Part shown: piece by piece, positions 37,505 through 46,116 of the stretch | Numbering within the stretch: position 1 is the first letter of the stretch | How the letters are laid out: every line of letters begins with the position of its first letter | DNA from: an uncultured Clostridia bacterium | GTDB lineage: Bacteria > Bacillota > Clostridia > TANB77 > CAG-508 | Reading direction: 5' to 3' | Length of the DNA stretch: 64,000 bases | Assembly: GCA_948852945.1 (NCBI GenBank) | Contig: CAQPBJ010000004.1 | Coordinates: forward strand, 30,495 to 94,494 | Translations under genes and position numbers: made by a program | Notes under the pieces: model-generated | Database searches by the model: none | What the model saw: the letters and a program-made list of their open reading frames with translations, nothing else | What the model was told of the DNA's origin: nothing

Positions 37505-37531
37505 AAAAGCAGAGGAGGCCCTCTACTTTTT
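37505..37531 (-). terminator. Terminator of the 138-aa gene
   Basis: GTAGAGG/CCTCTGC stem with a GCCT loop, followed on the minus strand by TTTTTG. Confidence 0.6.
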
Positions 37532-37532
37532 G

Positions 37533-37949
37533 TTATACTTTTTTGAAACCTCGTTTCCACATTTCATACCGAACACGGTTCTCCATTTCAGATAATCCTT
37601 CATAATGTTCTGTGATACATTGCCAGTCTTCTTCCACATAATCAAATTCGAAGTCTTTTATTTTATCATACTCATCTAGTGCATCTGCTATTCCTAGCTC
37701 TAATTGCATAAAAAAACTTTTTGGATTTTTAGAATCATATGCAATTATATAATAGTCTATTTGAGTTTCATATTTGTAGGTAATATTGCCTACTTCGACT
37801 CCGAAAGCTTCTTGATATATGCGTATTATGTTTTCGACTTTCTCACAAAACTGTATGCCTTTTTCGATTTTCTGTTTTTGTATCATATTGTGTAGGTATA
37901 AAATTGTTATCACAACAATTGACAATACTATTATTTGTTCGTACCGCAT
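37533..37949 (-). CDS. Membrane-anchored hypothetical protein (138 aa), GC-richer orphan
   Basis: I do not recognise this protein. An N-terminal helix (IIVLSIVVITILYLHNM) anchors it, followed by an acidic, probably cytosolic or surface domain with YETQIDYYIIAYDSKNP and DFEFDYVEEDW. The ATG follows GGAGG with 7-nt spacing; the longer frame lacks a ribosome site. It has its own promoter TTGCAA-17-TATAAT (38006-37978) and terminator. It is moderately richer in G+C than its neighbours and stands beside another GC-richer gene. Confidence 0.7.
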   Translation of the reverse strand: MRYEQIIVLSIVVITILYLHNMIQKQKIEKGIQFCEKVENIIRIYQEAFGVEVGNITYKYETQIDYYIIAYDSKNPKSFFMQLELGIADALDEYDKIKDFEFDYVEEDWQCITEHYEGLSEMENRVRYEMWKRGFKKV

Positions 37950-37977
37950 AGTTGTACCTCCAGATTTTTGTTTTACT

Positions 37978-38006
37978 ATTATACTGTGATTTTTTCTATT
38001 TTGCAA
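37978..38006 (-). promoter_or_regulatory. Promoter of the 138-aa gene
   Basis: TTGCAA (38006-38001), 17 bp, TATAAT (37983-37978). Confidence 0.7.
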
Positions 38007-38071
38007 GTACGAAATTTATTATTTATTTCTAAATTCCCTCTCTTTTCTATATTTGATGAATATCTTTCAAA

Positions 38072-38100
38072 TTGACGATATTATGTAAACGTAGTATAAT
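38072..38100 (+). promoter_or_regulatory. Promoter of the lipoprotein gene
   Basis: TTGACG (38072-38077), 17 bp containing ATTATGTAAAC, TATAAT (38095-38100). The spacer block is shared with the promoter at 25664-25692. Confidence 0.75.
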
Positions 38101-38162
38101 ATGTATATGGGATTATTCGCAAGAGGAGATGAATGTTTTGCCAGCAACAATGGAGGTACCTT

Positions 38163-38963
38163 ATGAAAGGCTCGAAAAAGATTATATTTCTGTTCACCCT
38201 GTTGTTCTTTCTTCTGTTTCTTGGCGGTTGCGGTAAAAATACTATCTACATGTCTGACATTATTACCGCCGCTTCACTTGAAGCAGAACCCGCAAATTGG
38301 AAATCTGATGAATCGCTTCTTTTGCTTGCCGATGCTGCTCTTCCGTCTGAGCTTCAAAAGGCTTATATGGATTTGATTAGCAAAGGCTGCAATGAGGTTG
38401 TTCTGAAAGATCCTAAGGGATGGCAAGCTACTGTATCGTCAAATGAAAATGGCATATACGTTGGAGATGAGGCTAATAACCTTAAGTTTTTTCAAAGCTC
38501 TTCTGGAAACATTGTTGAAATAGGAAAAGTATACAGAACCTTGTATCGCTCTGAATATTTCGATGGTGAATCTCGGAAAGCATACAATGCCATTGAACTT
38601 GACTACAGTGTTGATGACCCTACTTTAATAAAATTGGCTGTTACCGGTGATTTTTCTATACTGTATAATACTGAGAGCAATTCTTATCAGTGTATGCGCT
38701 ATGGTCAAATTATTGGAACGAGTATGGTCACCAACTTTGAGGCTGCAATCAATGCGGAAAAGACGCCTTCGGCATATGGAGCAAACAAAGGCTTCATTTA
38801 TGACAATGAAATTTATATTCCTGTTATTGAAAAAGACGGTTCGAATATAACTTTTTCTATTGTCAAACAATCTGACTTTCAGCTGTCTATTGATTCCCTT
38901 TCTTATGTGGATATAAAGATAGGCGGTCTTGAGGCAAAAGCTTGTGAAATAATAGTAAATTGA
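38163..38963 (+). CDS. Predicted lipoprotein of unknown function (266 aa), GC-richer orphan
   Basis: The signal KIIFLFTLLFFLLFLGGCGK has a clear lipobox (L-G-G-C), so the mature protein should be lipid-anchored outside the membrane. The mature domain is soluble, with SDESLLLLADAALPSE, KGWQATVSSNENGIYVGDE and FIYDNEIYIPVIEKDG, and looks beta-rich; I cannot assign a family. ATG follows GGAGG with short spacing. Codons are markedly GC-richer (CTT/GCC/GGC, one CGG) than in flanking genes, suggesting transfer. It ends far from a bidirectional terminator at 39041-39072. Confidence 0.75.
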   Translation: MKGSKKIIFLFTLLFFLLFLGGCGKNTIYMSDIITAASLEAEPANWKSDESLLLLADAALPSELQKAYMDLISKGCNEVVLKDPKGWQATVSSNENGIYVGDEANNLKFFQSSSGNIVEIGKVYRTLYRSEYFDGESRKAYNAIELDYSVDDPTLIKLAVTGDFSILYNTESNSYQCMRYGQIIGTSMVTNFEAAINAEKTPSAYGANKGFIYDNEIYIPVIEKDGSNITFSIVKQSDFQLSIDSLSYVDIKIGGLEAKACEIIVN

Positions 38964-39040
38964 GCTTTGCCTGTCGAAATTTGCTTCTTGTTAACCCCAC
39001 ACATATATTGGCAAAACTGAATAATCTCCAACACCTACAG

Positions 39041-39072
39041 CAAAAGCATCTCTAATGAGATGCTTTTGTTTC
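39041..39072. terminator. Bidirectional terminator overlapping the yqeK stop
   Basis: CAAAAGCATCT (39041-39051) pairs with AGATGCTTTTG (39058-39068). T-rich sequence follows on the plus strand. The last three codons of yqeK form part of the stem. Confidence 0.8.
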
Positions 39073-39627
39073 TTTTATATATTCATTTCTAGCTTCTAGT
39101 GTTTTAGGATCTATTGTTTTTTGCTTTTCTATTCTTTCTATTATTGTTCTATCCATACATCTTATTACTGCTGCTTTTAGGTCTTTTTTTGCTAGTTCAT
39201 AAGTTTCTTTTGTTCCTTCATATTTTCTATCTGCTCCGCAAGAATCTGCTACAAATAATATTTCTGAAAGTAGTGACATTTTAGATGTGCCTTTTGTATG
39301 ATTTTCTATTGCTTCTAGCATTTCATCATCAAATTCAAACTTTTCTTTTGCTATTATTGCTCCTACTTTTCCATGTAATAAGCTTGGGTGTTCTTTTTCT
39401 ATTTCAGTTATTTGTAAATTGTTTTCTTTCATAATTTTGATTTTTTCTTCATCAGGCAATTCTTTAGCAATGTCATGAGCTATGCCTATTAGTCTTGCTT
39501 TTTTTACATCAGCTCCATAGATTTTTGCAAATTCAACACATCTTTCTTCTACACATTGTGAATGATAAAATCTTTTTTCTGATAATGCTTTTTTTACTTC
39601 TTTTATTACTTCTTCGTATTTTTTCAT
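39052..39627 (-). CDS. yqeK: HD-domain hydrolase YqeK, Ap4A hydrolase family
   Basis: This 191-residue HD protein has the metal motif GIAHDIAKE (about residues 47-55), a further histidine in SLLHGKVGA and AIENHTKG, and the late aspartate in FVADSCGADRKY. Characterised YqeK proteins hydrolyse diadenosine tetraphosphate symmetrically. It lies four bases downstream of the MurF-Ddl gene and is probably in its operon, away from its usual nadD/rsfS partners. The gene end is built into the terminator stem. Confidence 0.88.
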   Translation of the reverse strand: MKKYEEVIKEVKKALSEKRFYHSQCVEERCVEFAKIYGADVKKARLIGIAHDIAKELPDEEKIKIMKENNLQITEIEKEHPSLLHGKVGAIIAKEKFEFDDEMLEAIENHTKGTSKMSLLSEILFVADSCGADRKYEGTKETYELAKKDLKAAVIRCMDRTIIERIEKQKTIDPKTLEARNEYIKETKASH

Positions 39628-39630
39628 ATT

Positions 39631-42045
39631 TTACCTTTCTATTGCTAGTTCTATTAATCTATCAATTAGTTCTTGATATCCAATTCCAGCTGCTTCAAAA
39701 AGCTTTGGATACATGCTTATTTTTGTAAATCCTGGCATTGTATTAATTTCATTTAATATTAATTCTCCATCTTCTTTTAAGAAGAAATCGACTCTTGATA
39801 ATCCTTTTCCTTCTACTGCTATAAATGCTTTTTCAGCTAGTTCTTTTATTTTTTCTCTTGTCTCTGGTTTGATTTTAGCTGGAATTATCGTTCTTGATTG
39901 TGGATTATTGTATTTTGCATCATAGGAATAAAATTTTTCTGCTGCTAATACTTCCCCTACTTCTGAAGAAATAACTTCTTTGTTTCCTAATACTGCACAT
40001 TCTAGCTCTCTTCCTTTTATTTCTTCTTCTATTAGCATTTTGTCATCGAATTTTTCTGCTATTTTTATTGCCTTTATTAGTTCTTCTTTATTTTCTGCTC
40101 TACTTACTCCGAATGAAGATCCTTCACTTGTTGGCTTTATGAACATTGGATATCCTAACTTTTCTTCTGCTACTCTTACTATTTTATTTATTGTTTTTTC
40201 TTCTTTTTCTATTCCTTCTGTATAATAGTTGTTTCTTCTGTGTACTGTTATTGATTTTGCTACGTTTATTCCTGCAAGTGATACTATTTTTTTAGTAAAT
40301 TCTTTATCCATACATACTGATGATGCTAACACTCCACATCCTACATATGCAATCTGTTCTGTTTCTAGCATTCCTTGAATACATCCATCTTCCCCATATT
40401 TTCCATGTAATACTGGAAATACTACATCTTGACTTTTTATTGCTTCTGTTAATGTATTTTGTGGTTCTAAATCTGAGTTTTTCATATTTTCAATTTCATC
40501 GATTTTCCCAGTATATTCATAAATTTTACCGTTTTGTTTTATAAATATTATCTTAATATCATATTTTTCTTTATTTATATTTTGTAATACTGATTTTCCT
40601 GACATTAGTGATACATCATGTTCTGAAGATTTTCCTCCTATCACTACAGCTACTTTTATTTTTGATAAAAAACCTTCATATATTTCACCAAAATTCATAC
40701 TATTTGATGCCTTTAATAAAATTTTGTCTCCATCTTTGGCTACTTGCTTTAGTTTTTTAGTTGCTTGTAAGTTTGTTTTATATGAGTATACTTTTTCTTT
40801 TGGCATTCCTGATTCTATTGCCGCTTCTGCAATATATCGTGCTTCTTTTCCTACTGTTATTAATATATCTACATTATTTTTTACAACTTCTTTTCCTACT
40901 TTTTCATGTAATTCTTGCGAAAAATCTCCAACTTCTTTTATGTCTCCCAATACTGCTATTTTTTGTCCTTCTTTTAGTGATGCTAAGTATTCTAAACTTG
41001 GTTTTATTGATTCTAAACTTGCATTATAATAATCTTTTATTAGTAAAACATTTTTAGCTTTTTCAATTTCCATTCTGTTTTTGCCTTGTTCTACTTTGCT
41101 GATAGCTTCTTTAATTTTTTCCATTGGTATATTAAATTGACTTCCAACTGCTATTGCTGATAATGCGTTTAAAATAAATGCTTCTCCTGGTATGTCTGTT
41201 TTGCAATTATATTTTTTTCCGTTATATTCTATTTCAAATTCATTTTCTGTTTCTTTTATTTTTACGTTTTCAGCTGTATAATCGCTTTTTTCGTGAATTC
41301 CAAATGTGATTTTTTCTACTTTTTTGTCTTCTAAATTCCACTTATGTAATAGGTCATTATCATTGTTTATAATGATTTTTTCTTTTTCCATTCCTTCTAG
41401 TATTTCTAATTTAGCTTTTAATATATTTTCTCTTGAACCTAAGTTTCCTATGTGTGATGTTCCTATGTTTGATATTACACTTAGGGTAGGTTTTGCTACT
41501 TTAGTTAATTCGCTTAGTTCTCCAAAATGGTTCATTCCCATTTCTACAACTAATGCATCATGATCTTTAAGTCCCATAATTGTTAATGGCACGCCTATTC
41601 TGTTGTTGTGGTTTCCTTGTGTTTTTTGTACATTAAATTTTTTTGACATTACTGCTGATATAATTTCTTTTGTGCTTGTTTTTCCTACGCTTCCTGTTAT
41701 TCCGATTACTGGAATATCATATAAGCTTCTTTTGATTCTTGCTGTTTCTAGTAATGTATCTTCTACATTTTCTACTAATACTACTGTTGCTAATTTTGAA
41801 TATTTTTCAAGTTCTTCTTTTGTCAAAATATTCTCTTGAATGAAGCATATTTTAGCTCCTTTGTTTATTGCATCTTTGCAATAAATGCTTCCGTCTGTGT
41901 TTTCTCCTCTTAGTCCGTAATATGTGTCTCCTTTTTTGATTGTTCTTGTGTCAATGCTAACTTCTTCAATCTCCTCTTTTGCACTTCCACAAAGGATTTC
42001 TCCTTTAACTTTTTTTAGTACATCTTGTACGTAAAGTTTTTTCAT
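39631..42045 (-). CDS. MurF-Ddl fusion: peptidoglycan precursor ligases in one chain (804 aa)
   Basis: Residues 1-460 are a full MurF: N-terminal substrate domain (VSIDTRTIKKGDTYYGLRG), P-loop GITGSVGKTSTKE, GNHNNRIGVPLT and the C-terminal LGDIKEVGD. From about 465 a complete ATP-grasp D-Ala-D-Ala ligase begins (VAVVIGGKSSEHDVSLMSG), with HGKYGEDGCIQG, FIKPTSEGSSFGVS, and LILNEINTMPGFT. The frame is continuous, so a single protein should make D-Ala-D-Ala and add it to the UDP-MurNAc-tripeptide in the cytoplasm. The two genes are usually separate neighbours. AAGGTGATTTT precedes ATG. Its catalytic motifs look intact in both halves. Confidence 0.92.
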   Translation of the reverse strand: MKKLYVQDVLKKVKGEILCGSAKEEIEEVSIDTRTIKKGDTYYGLRGENTDGSIYCKDAINKGAKICFIQENILTKEELEKYSKLATVVLVENVEDTLLETARIKRSLYDIPVIGITGSVGKTSTKEIISAVMSKKFNVQKTQGNHNNRIGVPLTIMGLKDHDALVVEMGMNHFGELSELTKVAKPTLSVISNIGTSHIGNLGSRENILKAKLEILEGMEKEKIIINNDNDLLHKWNLEDKKVEKITFGIHEKSDYTAENVKIKETENEFEIEYNGKKYNCKTDIPGEAFILNALSAIAVGSQFNIPMEKIKEAISKVEQGKNRMEIEKAKNVLLIKDYYNASLESIKPSLEYLASLKEGQKIAVLGDIKEVGDFSQELHEKVGKEVVKNNVDILITVGKEARYIAEAAIESGMPKEKVYSYKTNLQATKKLKQVAKDGDKILLKASNSMNFGEIYEGFLSKIKVAVVIGGKSSEHDVSLMSGKSVLQNINKEKYDIKIIFIKQNGKIYEYTGKIDEIENMKNSDLEPQNTLTEAIKSQDVVFPVLHGKYGEDGCIQGMLETEQIAYVGCGVLASSVCMDKEFTKKIVSLAGINVAKSITVHRRNNYYTEGIEKEEKTINKIVRVAEEKLGYPMFIKPTSEGSSFGVSRAENKEELIKAIKIAEKFDDKMLIEEEIKGRELECAVLGNKEVISSEVGEVLAAEKFYSYDAKYNNPQSRTIIPAKIKPETREKIKELAEKAFIAVEGKGLSRVDFFLKEDGELILNEINTMPGFTKISMYPKLFEAAGIGYQELIDRLIELAIER

Positions 42046-42135
42046 AAAATCACCTTTTATTTCTCGATAGATTTGCTATATATTAATATTCACAAATACG
42101 TAATTATATTACCACTTTTTGCTTTTTTTGTAAAT

Positions 42136-42164
42136 TTGACATAGTAAAATTTCTATATTATAAT
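42136..42164 (+). promoter_or_regulatory. Promoter of the antisense RNA
   Basis: A perfect TTGACA (42136-42141), 17 bp, TATAAT (42159-42164), facing the toxin gene. Confidence 0.8.
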
Positions 42165-42170
42165 AAATAC

Positions 42171-42262
42171 AGAAAATAAGGAGCCACAAAGTGTGGTATC
42201 ATTAAAAGGTTTGATTAAAGAATCGCATCTCTAATGGTTAGCAGAGGTGCGATTCTCTTTAT
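42171..42262 (+). ncRNA. Candidate type I antitoxin RNA (about 90 nt)
   Basis: It should start near 42171 and end at the hairpin GAATCGCATCTCT/AGAGGTGCGATTC (42220-42255), followed by TCTTTAT. Its 3' part is fully complementary to the last codons and terminator stem of the convergent toxin mRNA. Its 5' part holds a small CCACA/TGTGG hairpin and GTGTGGTATCAT. The geometry matches 3'-overlapping type I antitoxins such as RatA or the Fst/RNAII pair. Confidence 0.7.
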
Positions 42263-42412
42263 ATGTAATTATAACTGTAGCTATAATTAAAACTAAAGAG
42301 ATGATAGCAAGAACGATATTGCTAATTAATGATAAAATCAGTAATTTCAATAATGTTGCTTCTAACATACGCATCACCTCGCTTTCTTTATAGAATTGAG
42401 ATGATACCACAC
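42191..42412. repeat. 12-bp inverted repeat bracketing the toxin gene
   Basis: GTGTGGTATCAT (42191-42202) recurs as its exact complement ATGATACCACAC (42401-42412). A read-through toxin mRNA could pair its 5' leader with its own 3' end, a feature of several type I toxin mRNAs that hides the ribosome site. Confidence 0.7.
42231..42368 (-). CDS. Small hydrophobic peptide, probable type I toxin (45 aa)
   Basis: The peptide MLEATLLKLLILSLIS continues as one membrane helix up to about residue 34 and ends in a charged tail (TYKENRTSANH). This is the form of TxpA/BsrG/Fst-like membrane toxins. The ATG at 42368 has GAGGTG six bases upstream; the ATG two codons earlier touches that site. Promoter TTGATT-17-TATAAT at 42467-42439. 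The stop lies inside the hairpin shared with the convergent antisense RNA. Family assignment is by form and context, not by alignment. Confidence 0.75.
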   Translation of the reverse strand: MLEATLLKLLILSLISNIVLAIISLVLIIATVIITYKENRTSANH

Positions 42413-42438
42413 TCTGCTTTTCCTCATTTTCTTCCAAT

Positions 42439-42467
42439 ATTATACATTTATTTTATTCAAAAATCAA
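42439..42467 (-). promoter_or_regulatory. Toxin promoter
   Basis: TTGATT (42467-42462), 17 bp, TATAAT (42444-42439); expected leader of about 65 nt. Confidence 0.7.
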
Positions 42468-42510
42468 TATTTTATAAACATTTGTTTTGTTTTTTCTGTT
42501 GTAAAATTAT

Positions 42511-43866
42511 TTACATTGTTAAGATTCCGCCTGGTGTTTCTCTTATTACTAAAATATTCTCTTCTCTTCCATTTTGTGCATTTACATATACTAAAAATTC
42601 AGTTTCATCTATTTTTCCTTTGAATTCATAACATAATATTTCTGTTTTCCATTCTGTTGGTATTATACTTAAGCTTTCACTTTGAATATTTAAATTTTGG
42701 TTTAGGTTTGCTTTTGCCTCTTCCAGGCTTATTTTTGGTGTCACATCTGTTCTTTCTGTGTGTGAATTTAAATATCCGCTTGTTTCGATACCTAAGACTT
42801 CTCCATTATCCATTGCTATTTTAACTTTTATTAAGTCTGGATATACTGATATTTCTCCTTGTTTATATAAATAGTTGATTGTTATTATATTTTCTTGTAT
42901 TTGAAAATAACTTTCATTCATATTTTCGAAGCCTATTTGTGCTAAAAATTCTTTTCCTATTTGGTTTGCTTCTTCTCTTGTTATTTTTTCTTCGGCTATA
43001 TCTCTATCTTTGTTATATAGCACTACTTTTCCGCCTTTTTTAGATATTGATATATTAGCTATATTATTGTTTTTTTCTTTAATTTCAAATTGATATACTT
43101 CAATATTGTCTAAACTGATTTTTCCTTTTCTTGTTATTTTCTCTATATTATCTTTAAATATTTCTTTTACTTTTTCTTCTGCTTGTTCTTCTGTTATTTC
43201 TTCTCCTGTTAATCCTTTTTTCTCTGCTAATTCAATATGTTCGGAAAAAGCACCATCATATATTAGTCCTTCAAATTCGTTAAAATTGTTGTCTATATCT
43301 GTAAATGAAATGTCTGCTATACTTGATACTTGTCTTACATAATCATTGTCTGTATTTTTTAAATCATTCCAGGATATGCTTCCAATATTTATTTCTTCTT
43401 CCATTTGATTTAATCCGTCTTTTAATTTTACGCTATATTCATGTAATTTTTTTAAATTATCTAAGTCTTCTTGGCTTAATTTTTCTTTATATATATTTTT
43501 TCTTGATAAAGAGTAGCTATATTCACTTACTTGATTTAAAAATTTTGCTGTTTTGTTGAGTTGTTCAACATTTAATGGAATTTGTGATAAGTAACTTACT
43601 GATATATCTGCTTCTTTCCATACTCTAGTTAAACTTTCTGCTCCTGCTTCACTACTACTTGAAATTGTTGCTTTTGCTAAAAAGTTTTCCACATTTTCTA
43701 CATGATCTGTTAATTGATTTAATGACATTGTATATATATTACTTTTGTCAATTTCATGTTTTTCATTTTGTATATTCATTTTGTATATTAAGCATCCTAT
43801 TAATATGACTGATATTATGCTTATTCCTATTATCAGCCTAGTTTTGATATCACTTTTTTTATTCAT
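42511..43866 (-). CDS. ypeB: Germination protein YpeB
   Basis: This 451-residue protein has an N-terminal membrane helix (LIIGISIISVILIGCLIY), a helical middle with TRVWKEADISVSYLSQIPL typical of YpeB, and PepSY-like domains in the C-terminal half. YpeB is needed to localise or stabilise the cortex-lytic enzyme SleB in spores, so its presence indicates endospore formation. sleB, its usual partner, is not next to it here. ATG follows AAGGTGAG. The next gene downstream is the type I toxin. Confidence 0.88.
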   Translation of the reverse strand: MNKKSDIKTRLIIGISIISVILIGCLIYKMNIQNEKHEIDKSNIYTMSLNQLTDHVENVENFLAKATISSSSEAGAESLTRVWKEADISVSYLSQIPLNVEQLNKTAKFLNQVSEYSYSLSRKNIYKEKLSQEDLDNLKKLHEYSVKLKDGLNQMEEEINIGSISWNDLKNTDNDYVRQVSSIADISFTDIDNNFNEFEGLIYDGAFSEHIELAEKKGLTGEEITEEQAEEKVKEIFKDNIEKITRKGKISLDNIEVYQFEIKEKNNNIANISISKKGGKVVLYNKDRDIAEEKITREEANQIGKEFLAQIGFENMNESYFQIQENIITINYLYKQGEISVYPDLIKVKIAMDNGEVLGIETSGYLNSHTERTDVTPKISLEEAKANLNQNLNIQSESLSIIPTEWKTEILCYEFKGKIDETEFLVYVNAQNGREENILVIRETPGGILTM

Positions 43867-43980
43867 ATTCTCACCTTCTTTTCATATTTTCGTCTCAAAA
43901 TACAGTTTTTATTCATTTTTATTTAAATTTGTGTTATAATTTTTTTGTTAGTTTATCTAACTTTTTTGAAAGGAATAAAT

Positions 43981-45111
43981 ATGAAAAAAATTCTTATTTT
44001 TTATGGTGCTTATGGTGGTGGTCATTTATCTGCTGCTAGAGCTATCAAAAATTATTTAGATACAAATTATCCTGAATGTGAAACTTTGATGATTGACTGT
44101 GTTGAATATATTAATAAATATTTAAATAAAGTCTCTACAACTGCATATAAAGAAATGGCGAAAAAAGCTCCTTGGATGTGGAAACGAGTTTATAATAATT
44201 CTGAACATGGTGCTCTTGCTAAAATTTCTAGTACTTCTAACAGATTAATGTCTAGAAAATTAAATCATATTTTGCAAGAGTTCGAGCCAGATTTAGTTGT
44301 TAGTACTCATCCTTTTGCAAATCAGATGTGTACTAATTTAAAAAAACATAAAAAAATTAAATGTAAAATTGCAACTGTTTTGACTGATATGGCTCCTCAT
44401 TCTCAGTGGACTATTGATTCTGATTATATTGATTATTTCTTTGTTTCTAATAAGGAAATGAAAGAAATTTTATCTGATAATGGTATTGCTGATTTTAAAA
44501 TTTTTGTTACTGGTATACCTCTTTCTGAAAGATTTAAATATAAATTTGATACTGATTCTATTTATAATGATTTTGGATTAGATAAAGAAAAAACTACTGT
44601 ACTTTTCTTTGCTGGTGGAGAGTTTGGGCTTGGTAGAAAGCGTACAAGCTTGGTTTTTAGGGCTTTGATTAGGCTTTGTAAAAATTATCAAATTGTTGCT
44701 ATTTCTGGTCGAAATAAAAAAATGTATTCAAAATTTAGAAAATTAGTTCAAAGTTATGATGTTGCTAATCGTGTTAAAGTTCTTGATTTTACTGATAAGG
44801 TTCCAGAGCTTATGTCTATTTCTAGTTTTGTTATAACTAAACCTGGTGGTCTTACTACTACTGAGGCTCTAGTTTCTGGAGACCCTTTGGTTCTTATTAA
44901 TCCTATTCCTGGTCAAGAAGAGGAGAATGCTGATTTTCTTGTTAGACAAGGTGTTGCTATTTGGATTAAAAAAGATGATAATATTGCTAGAATTATTAAA
45001 AATATTTATAGACATCCTGAACATTTAGAAGATATGAAATCTAAAATTGCTGATTTGGCTAAACCTGATTCTACAAAGAATATTTGTGATATTTTGATGG
45101 AGACGATATAA
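43981..45111 (+). CDS. Diacylglycerol glycosyltransferase, UgtP/MGDG-synthase-like (376 aa)
   Basis: GT-B enzyme of the MGDG synthase family. GAYGGGHLSAA near the N-terminus is the typical glycine-rich loop, FEPDLVVSTHPF and TVLTDMAPHSQW follow, and the C-terminal nucleotide-sugar site reads FVITKPGGLTTTEAL and NPIPGQEEENADFL. It should transfer a sugar from a UDP-sugar to diacylglycerol on the inner membrane face, making glycolipid or a lipoteichoic acid anchor. The start after AAAGGAAT is used; TTG/ATG upstream lacks a ribosome site. TATAAT at 43935-43940; a small GTTAG/CTAAC hairpin lies in the leader. Confidence 0.9.
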   Translation: MKKILIFYGAYGGGHLSAARAIKNYLDTNYPECETLMIDCVEYINKYLNKVSTTAYKEMAKKAPWMWKRVYNNSEHGALAKISSTSNRLMSRKLNHILQEFEPDLVVSTHPFANQMCTNLKKHKKIKCKIATVLTDMAPHSQWTIDSDYIDYFFVSNKEMKEILSDNGIADFKIFVTGIPLSERFKYKFDTDSIYNDFGLDKEKTTVLFFAGGEFGLGRKRTSLVFRALIRLCKNYQIVAISGRNKKMYSKFRKLVQSYDVANRVKVLDFTDKVPELMSISSFVITKPGGLTTTEALVSGDPLVLINPIPGQEEENADFLVRQGVAIWIKKDDNIARIIKNIYRHPEHLEDMKSKIADLAKPDSTKNICDILMETI

Positions 45112-45112
45112 A

Positions 45113-45141
45113 AAAATGCAGAGAATAAATTCTCTGCTTTT
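45113..45141. terminator. Bidirectional terminator
   Basis: GCAGAGAA pairs with TTCTCTGC, with A- and T-runs on both sides, between converging genes. Confidence 0.8.
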
Positions 45142-45741
45142 TTATATTTCTCTTCTTCCTTCCATGGCTTTCATAAGAGTTATTTCGTCTGTATATTCTA
45201 AGTCGCCTCCTACTGGAATTCCATGTGCTATTCTTGTTACTTTTATATTAAAAGCTTTTATTAATTTTGATATGTAAATAGATGTTGCTTCTCCTTCTAC
45301 TCTAGGGTTTGTAGCAATTATTACTTCTTTTATTTCGTTATCTCTTATTCGGTCTAGTAGTTCTTTTATTTTTATCTCATCTGGTCCTATTCCATTCATA
45401 GGAGATATTGTTCCATGTAATACATGATATACTCCTTTGTATTCATGTGTTCTTTCCATTGCCATTATATCTCTTACGTCTTCTACTACACATATTGTGC
45501 TTTGGTCTCTTTTAGGATTTGAGCATATTGGGCATGGGTCTGTATCTGCTATGTTAAAACATGTTGAACAATATTTTAATTTTTGTTTTGCTTCTTTGAT
45601 TGATGATATGAATTCATCTGTTTCTTCTGTAGACATATCTAACATATGAAAGGCTAGTCTAATTGCTGTTTTATGCCCTATACTTGGTAGTTTCTCGAAG
45701 CTTTCTATTAATTTTTCTATCGATGGTGAATATGCTGACAT
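45142..45741 (-). CDS. recR: Recombination mediator RecR
   Basis: 199 residues, normal length. Helix-hairpin-helix (LPSIGHKTAIRLAFH, 17-31), four-cysteine zinc motif (CSTCFNIADTDPCPIC, 57-72), Toprim domain (ICVVEDVRDIMAMERT, VIIATNPRVEGEAT) and C-terminal Walker-like GIPVGGDLEYTDE. With RecF/RecO it helps load RecA at gaps. It ends the conserved dnaX-ybaB-recR order; the ybaB gene lies 14 bases upstream. Confidence 0.97.
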   Translation of the reverse strand: MSAYSPSIEKLIESFEKLPSIGHKTAIRLAFHMLDMSTEETDEFISSIKEAKQKLKYCSTCFNIADTDPCPICSNPKRDQSTICVVEDVRDIMAMERTHEYKGVYHVLHGTISPMNGIGPDEIKIKELLDRIRDNEIKEVIIATNPRVEGEATSIYISKLIKAFNIKVTRIAHGIPVGGDLEYTDEITLMKAMEGRREI

Positions 45742-45755
45742 CTTTTACCTCTTTT

Positions 45756-46103
45756 TTACATTAATCCTGGTATATTATATTTTCCCATGCTTTCGTTTGT
45801 TGCATTATCTGCTTTTTGCATAGCTCCGTTTATACATGTTAATATTAGGTCTTCTAATGTTTCAACATCTTCTGGATCTACTGCTTCTTTGTCAATTTTT
45901 ATTTCTTTTAATATTTTTTCTCCTGTAATTTTTACAGAAATTACTCCTCCACCTACAGAGTTTTCAAATTCTCTTGAAGCTATTTCTTTTTGTGTTTCTT
46001 CCATATCTGCTTGCATTTTTTTAGCTTCTTTCATTAATTTGTTTATGTTCATTCCTCCTGGAAATCCTCCCATTCCTCCTGGGAATCCACCTCTTTTTGC
46101 CAT
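45756..46103 (-). CDS. ybaB: Nucleoid-associated protein YbaB/EbfC
   Basis: 115 residues. A glycine-rich N-terminus (GGFPGGMGGFPGGM) precedes the helix NINKLMKEAKKMQADMEETQ and the conserved SVGGGVISVKITG strand pair. YbaB dimers bind DNA with tweezer-like helices. Its position between dnaX and recR is the standard one. AGGAGG precedes ATG. Confidence 0.95.
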   Translation of the reverse strand: MAKRGGFPGGMGGFPGGMNINKLMKEAKKMQADMEETQKEIASREFENSVGGGVISVKITGEKILKEIKIDKEAVDPEDVETLEDLILTCINGAMQKADNATNESMGKYNIPGLM

Positions 46104-46116
46104 TTTTATTTCCTCC

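Noticed and set aside
37369..37560. 63-codon minus-strand ORF between DnaJ-like and 138-aa genes
   Set aside because: It is low-complexity and Lys-rich, has no ribosome site, and overlaps the terminator and end of the neighbouring gene.
43949..43970. GTTAG/CTAAC hairpin plus T-run as a leader attenuator or riboswitch
   Set aside because: The stem has only five pairs and no aptamer-like sequence precedes it.
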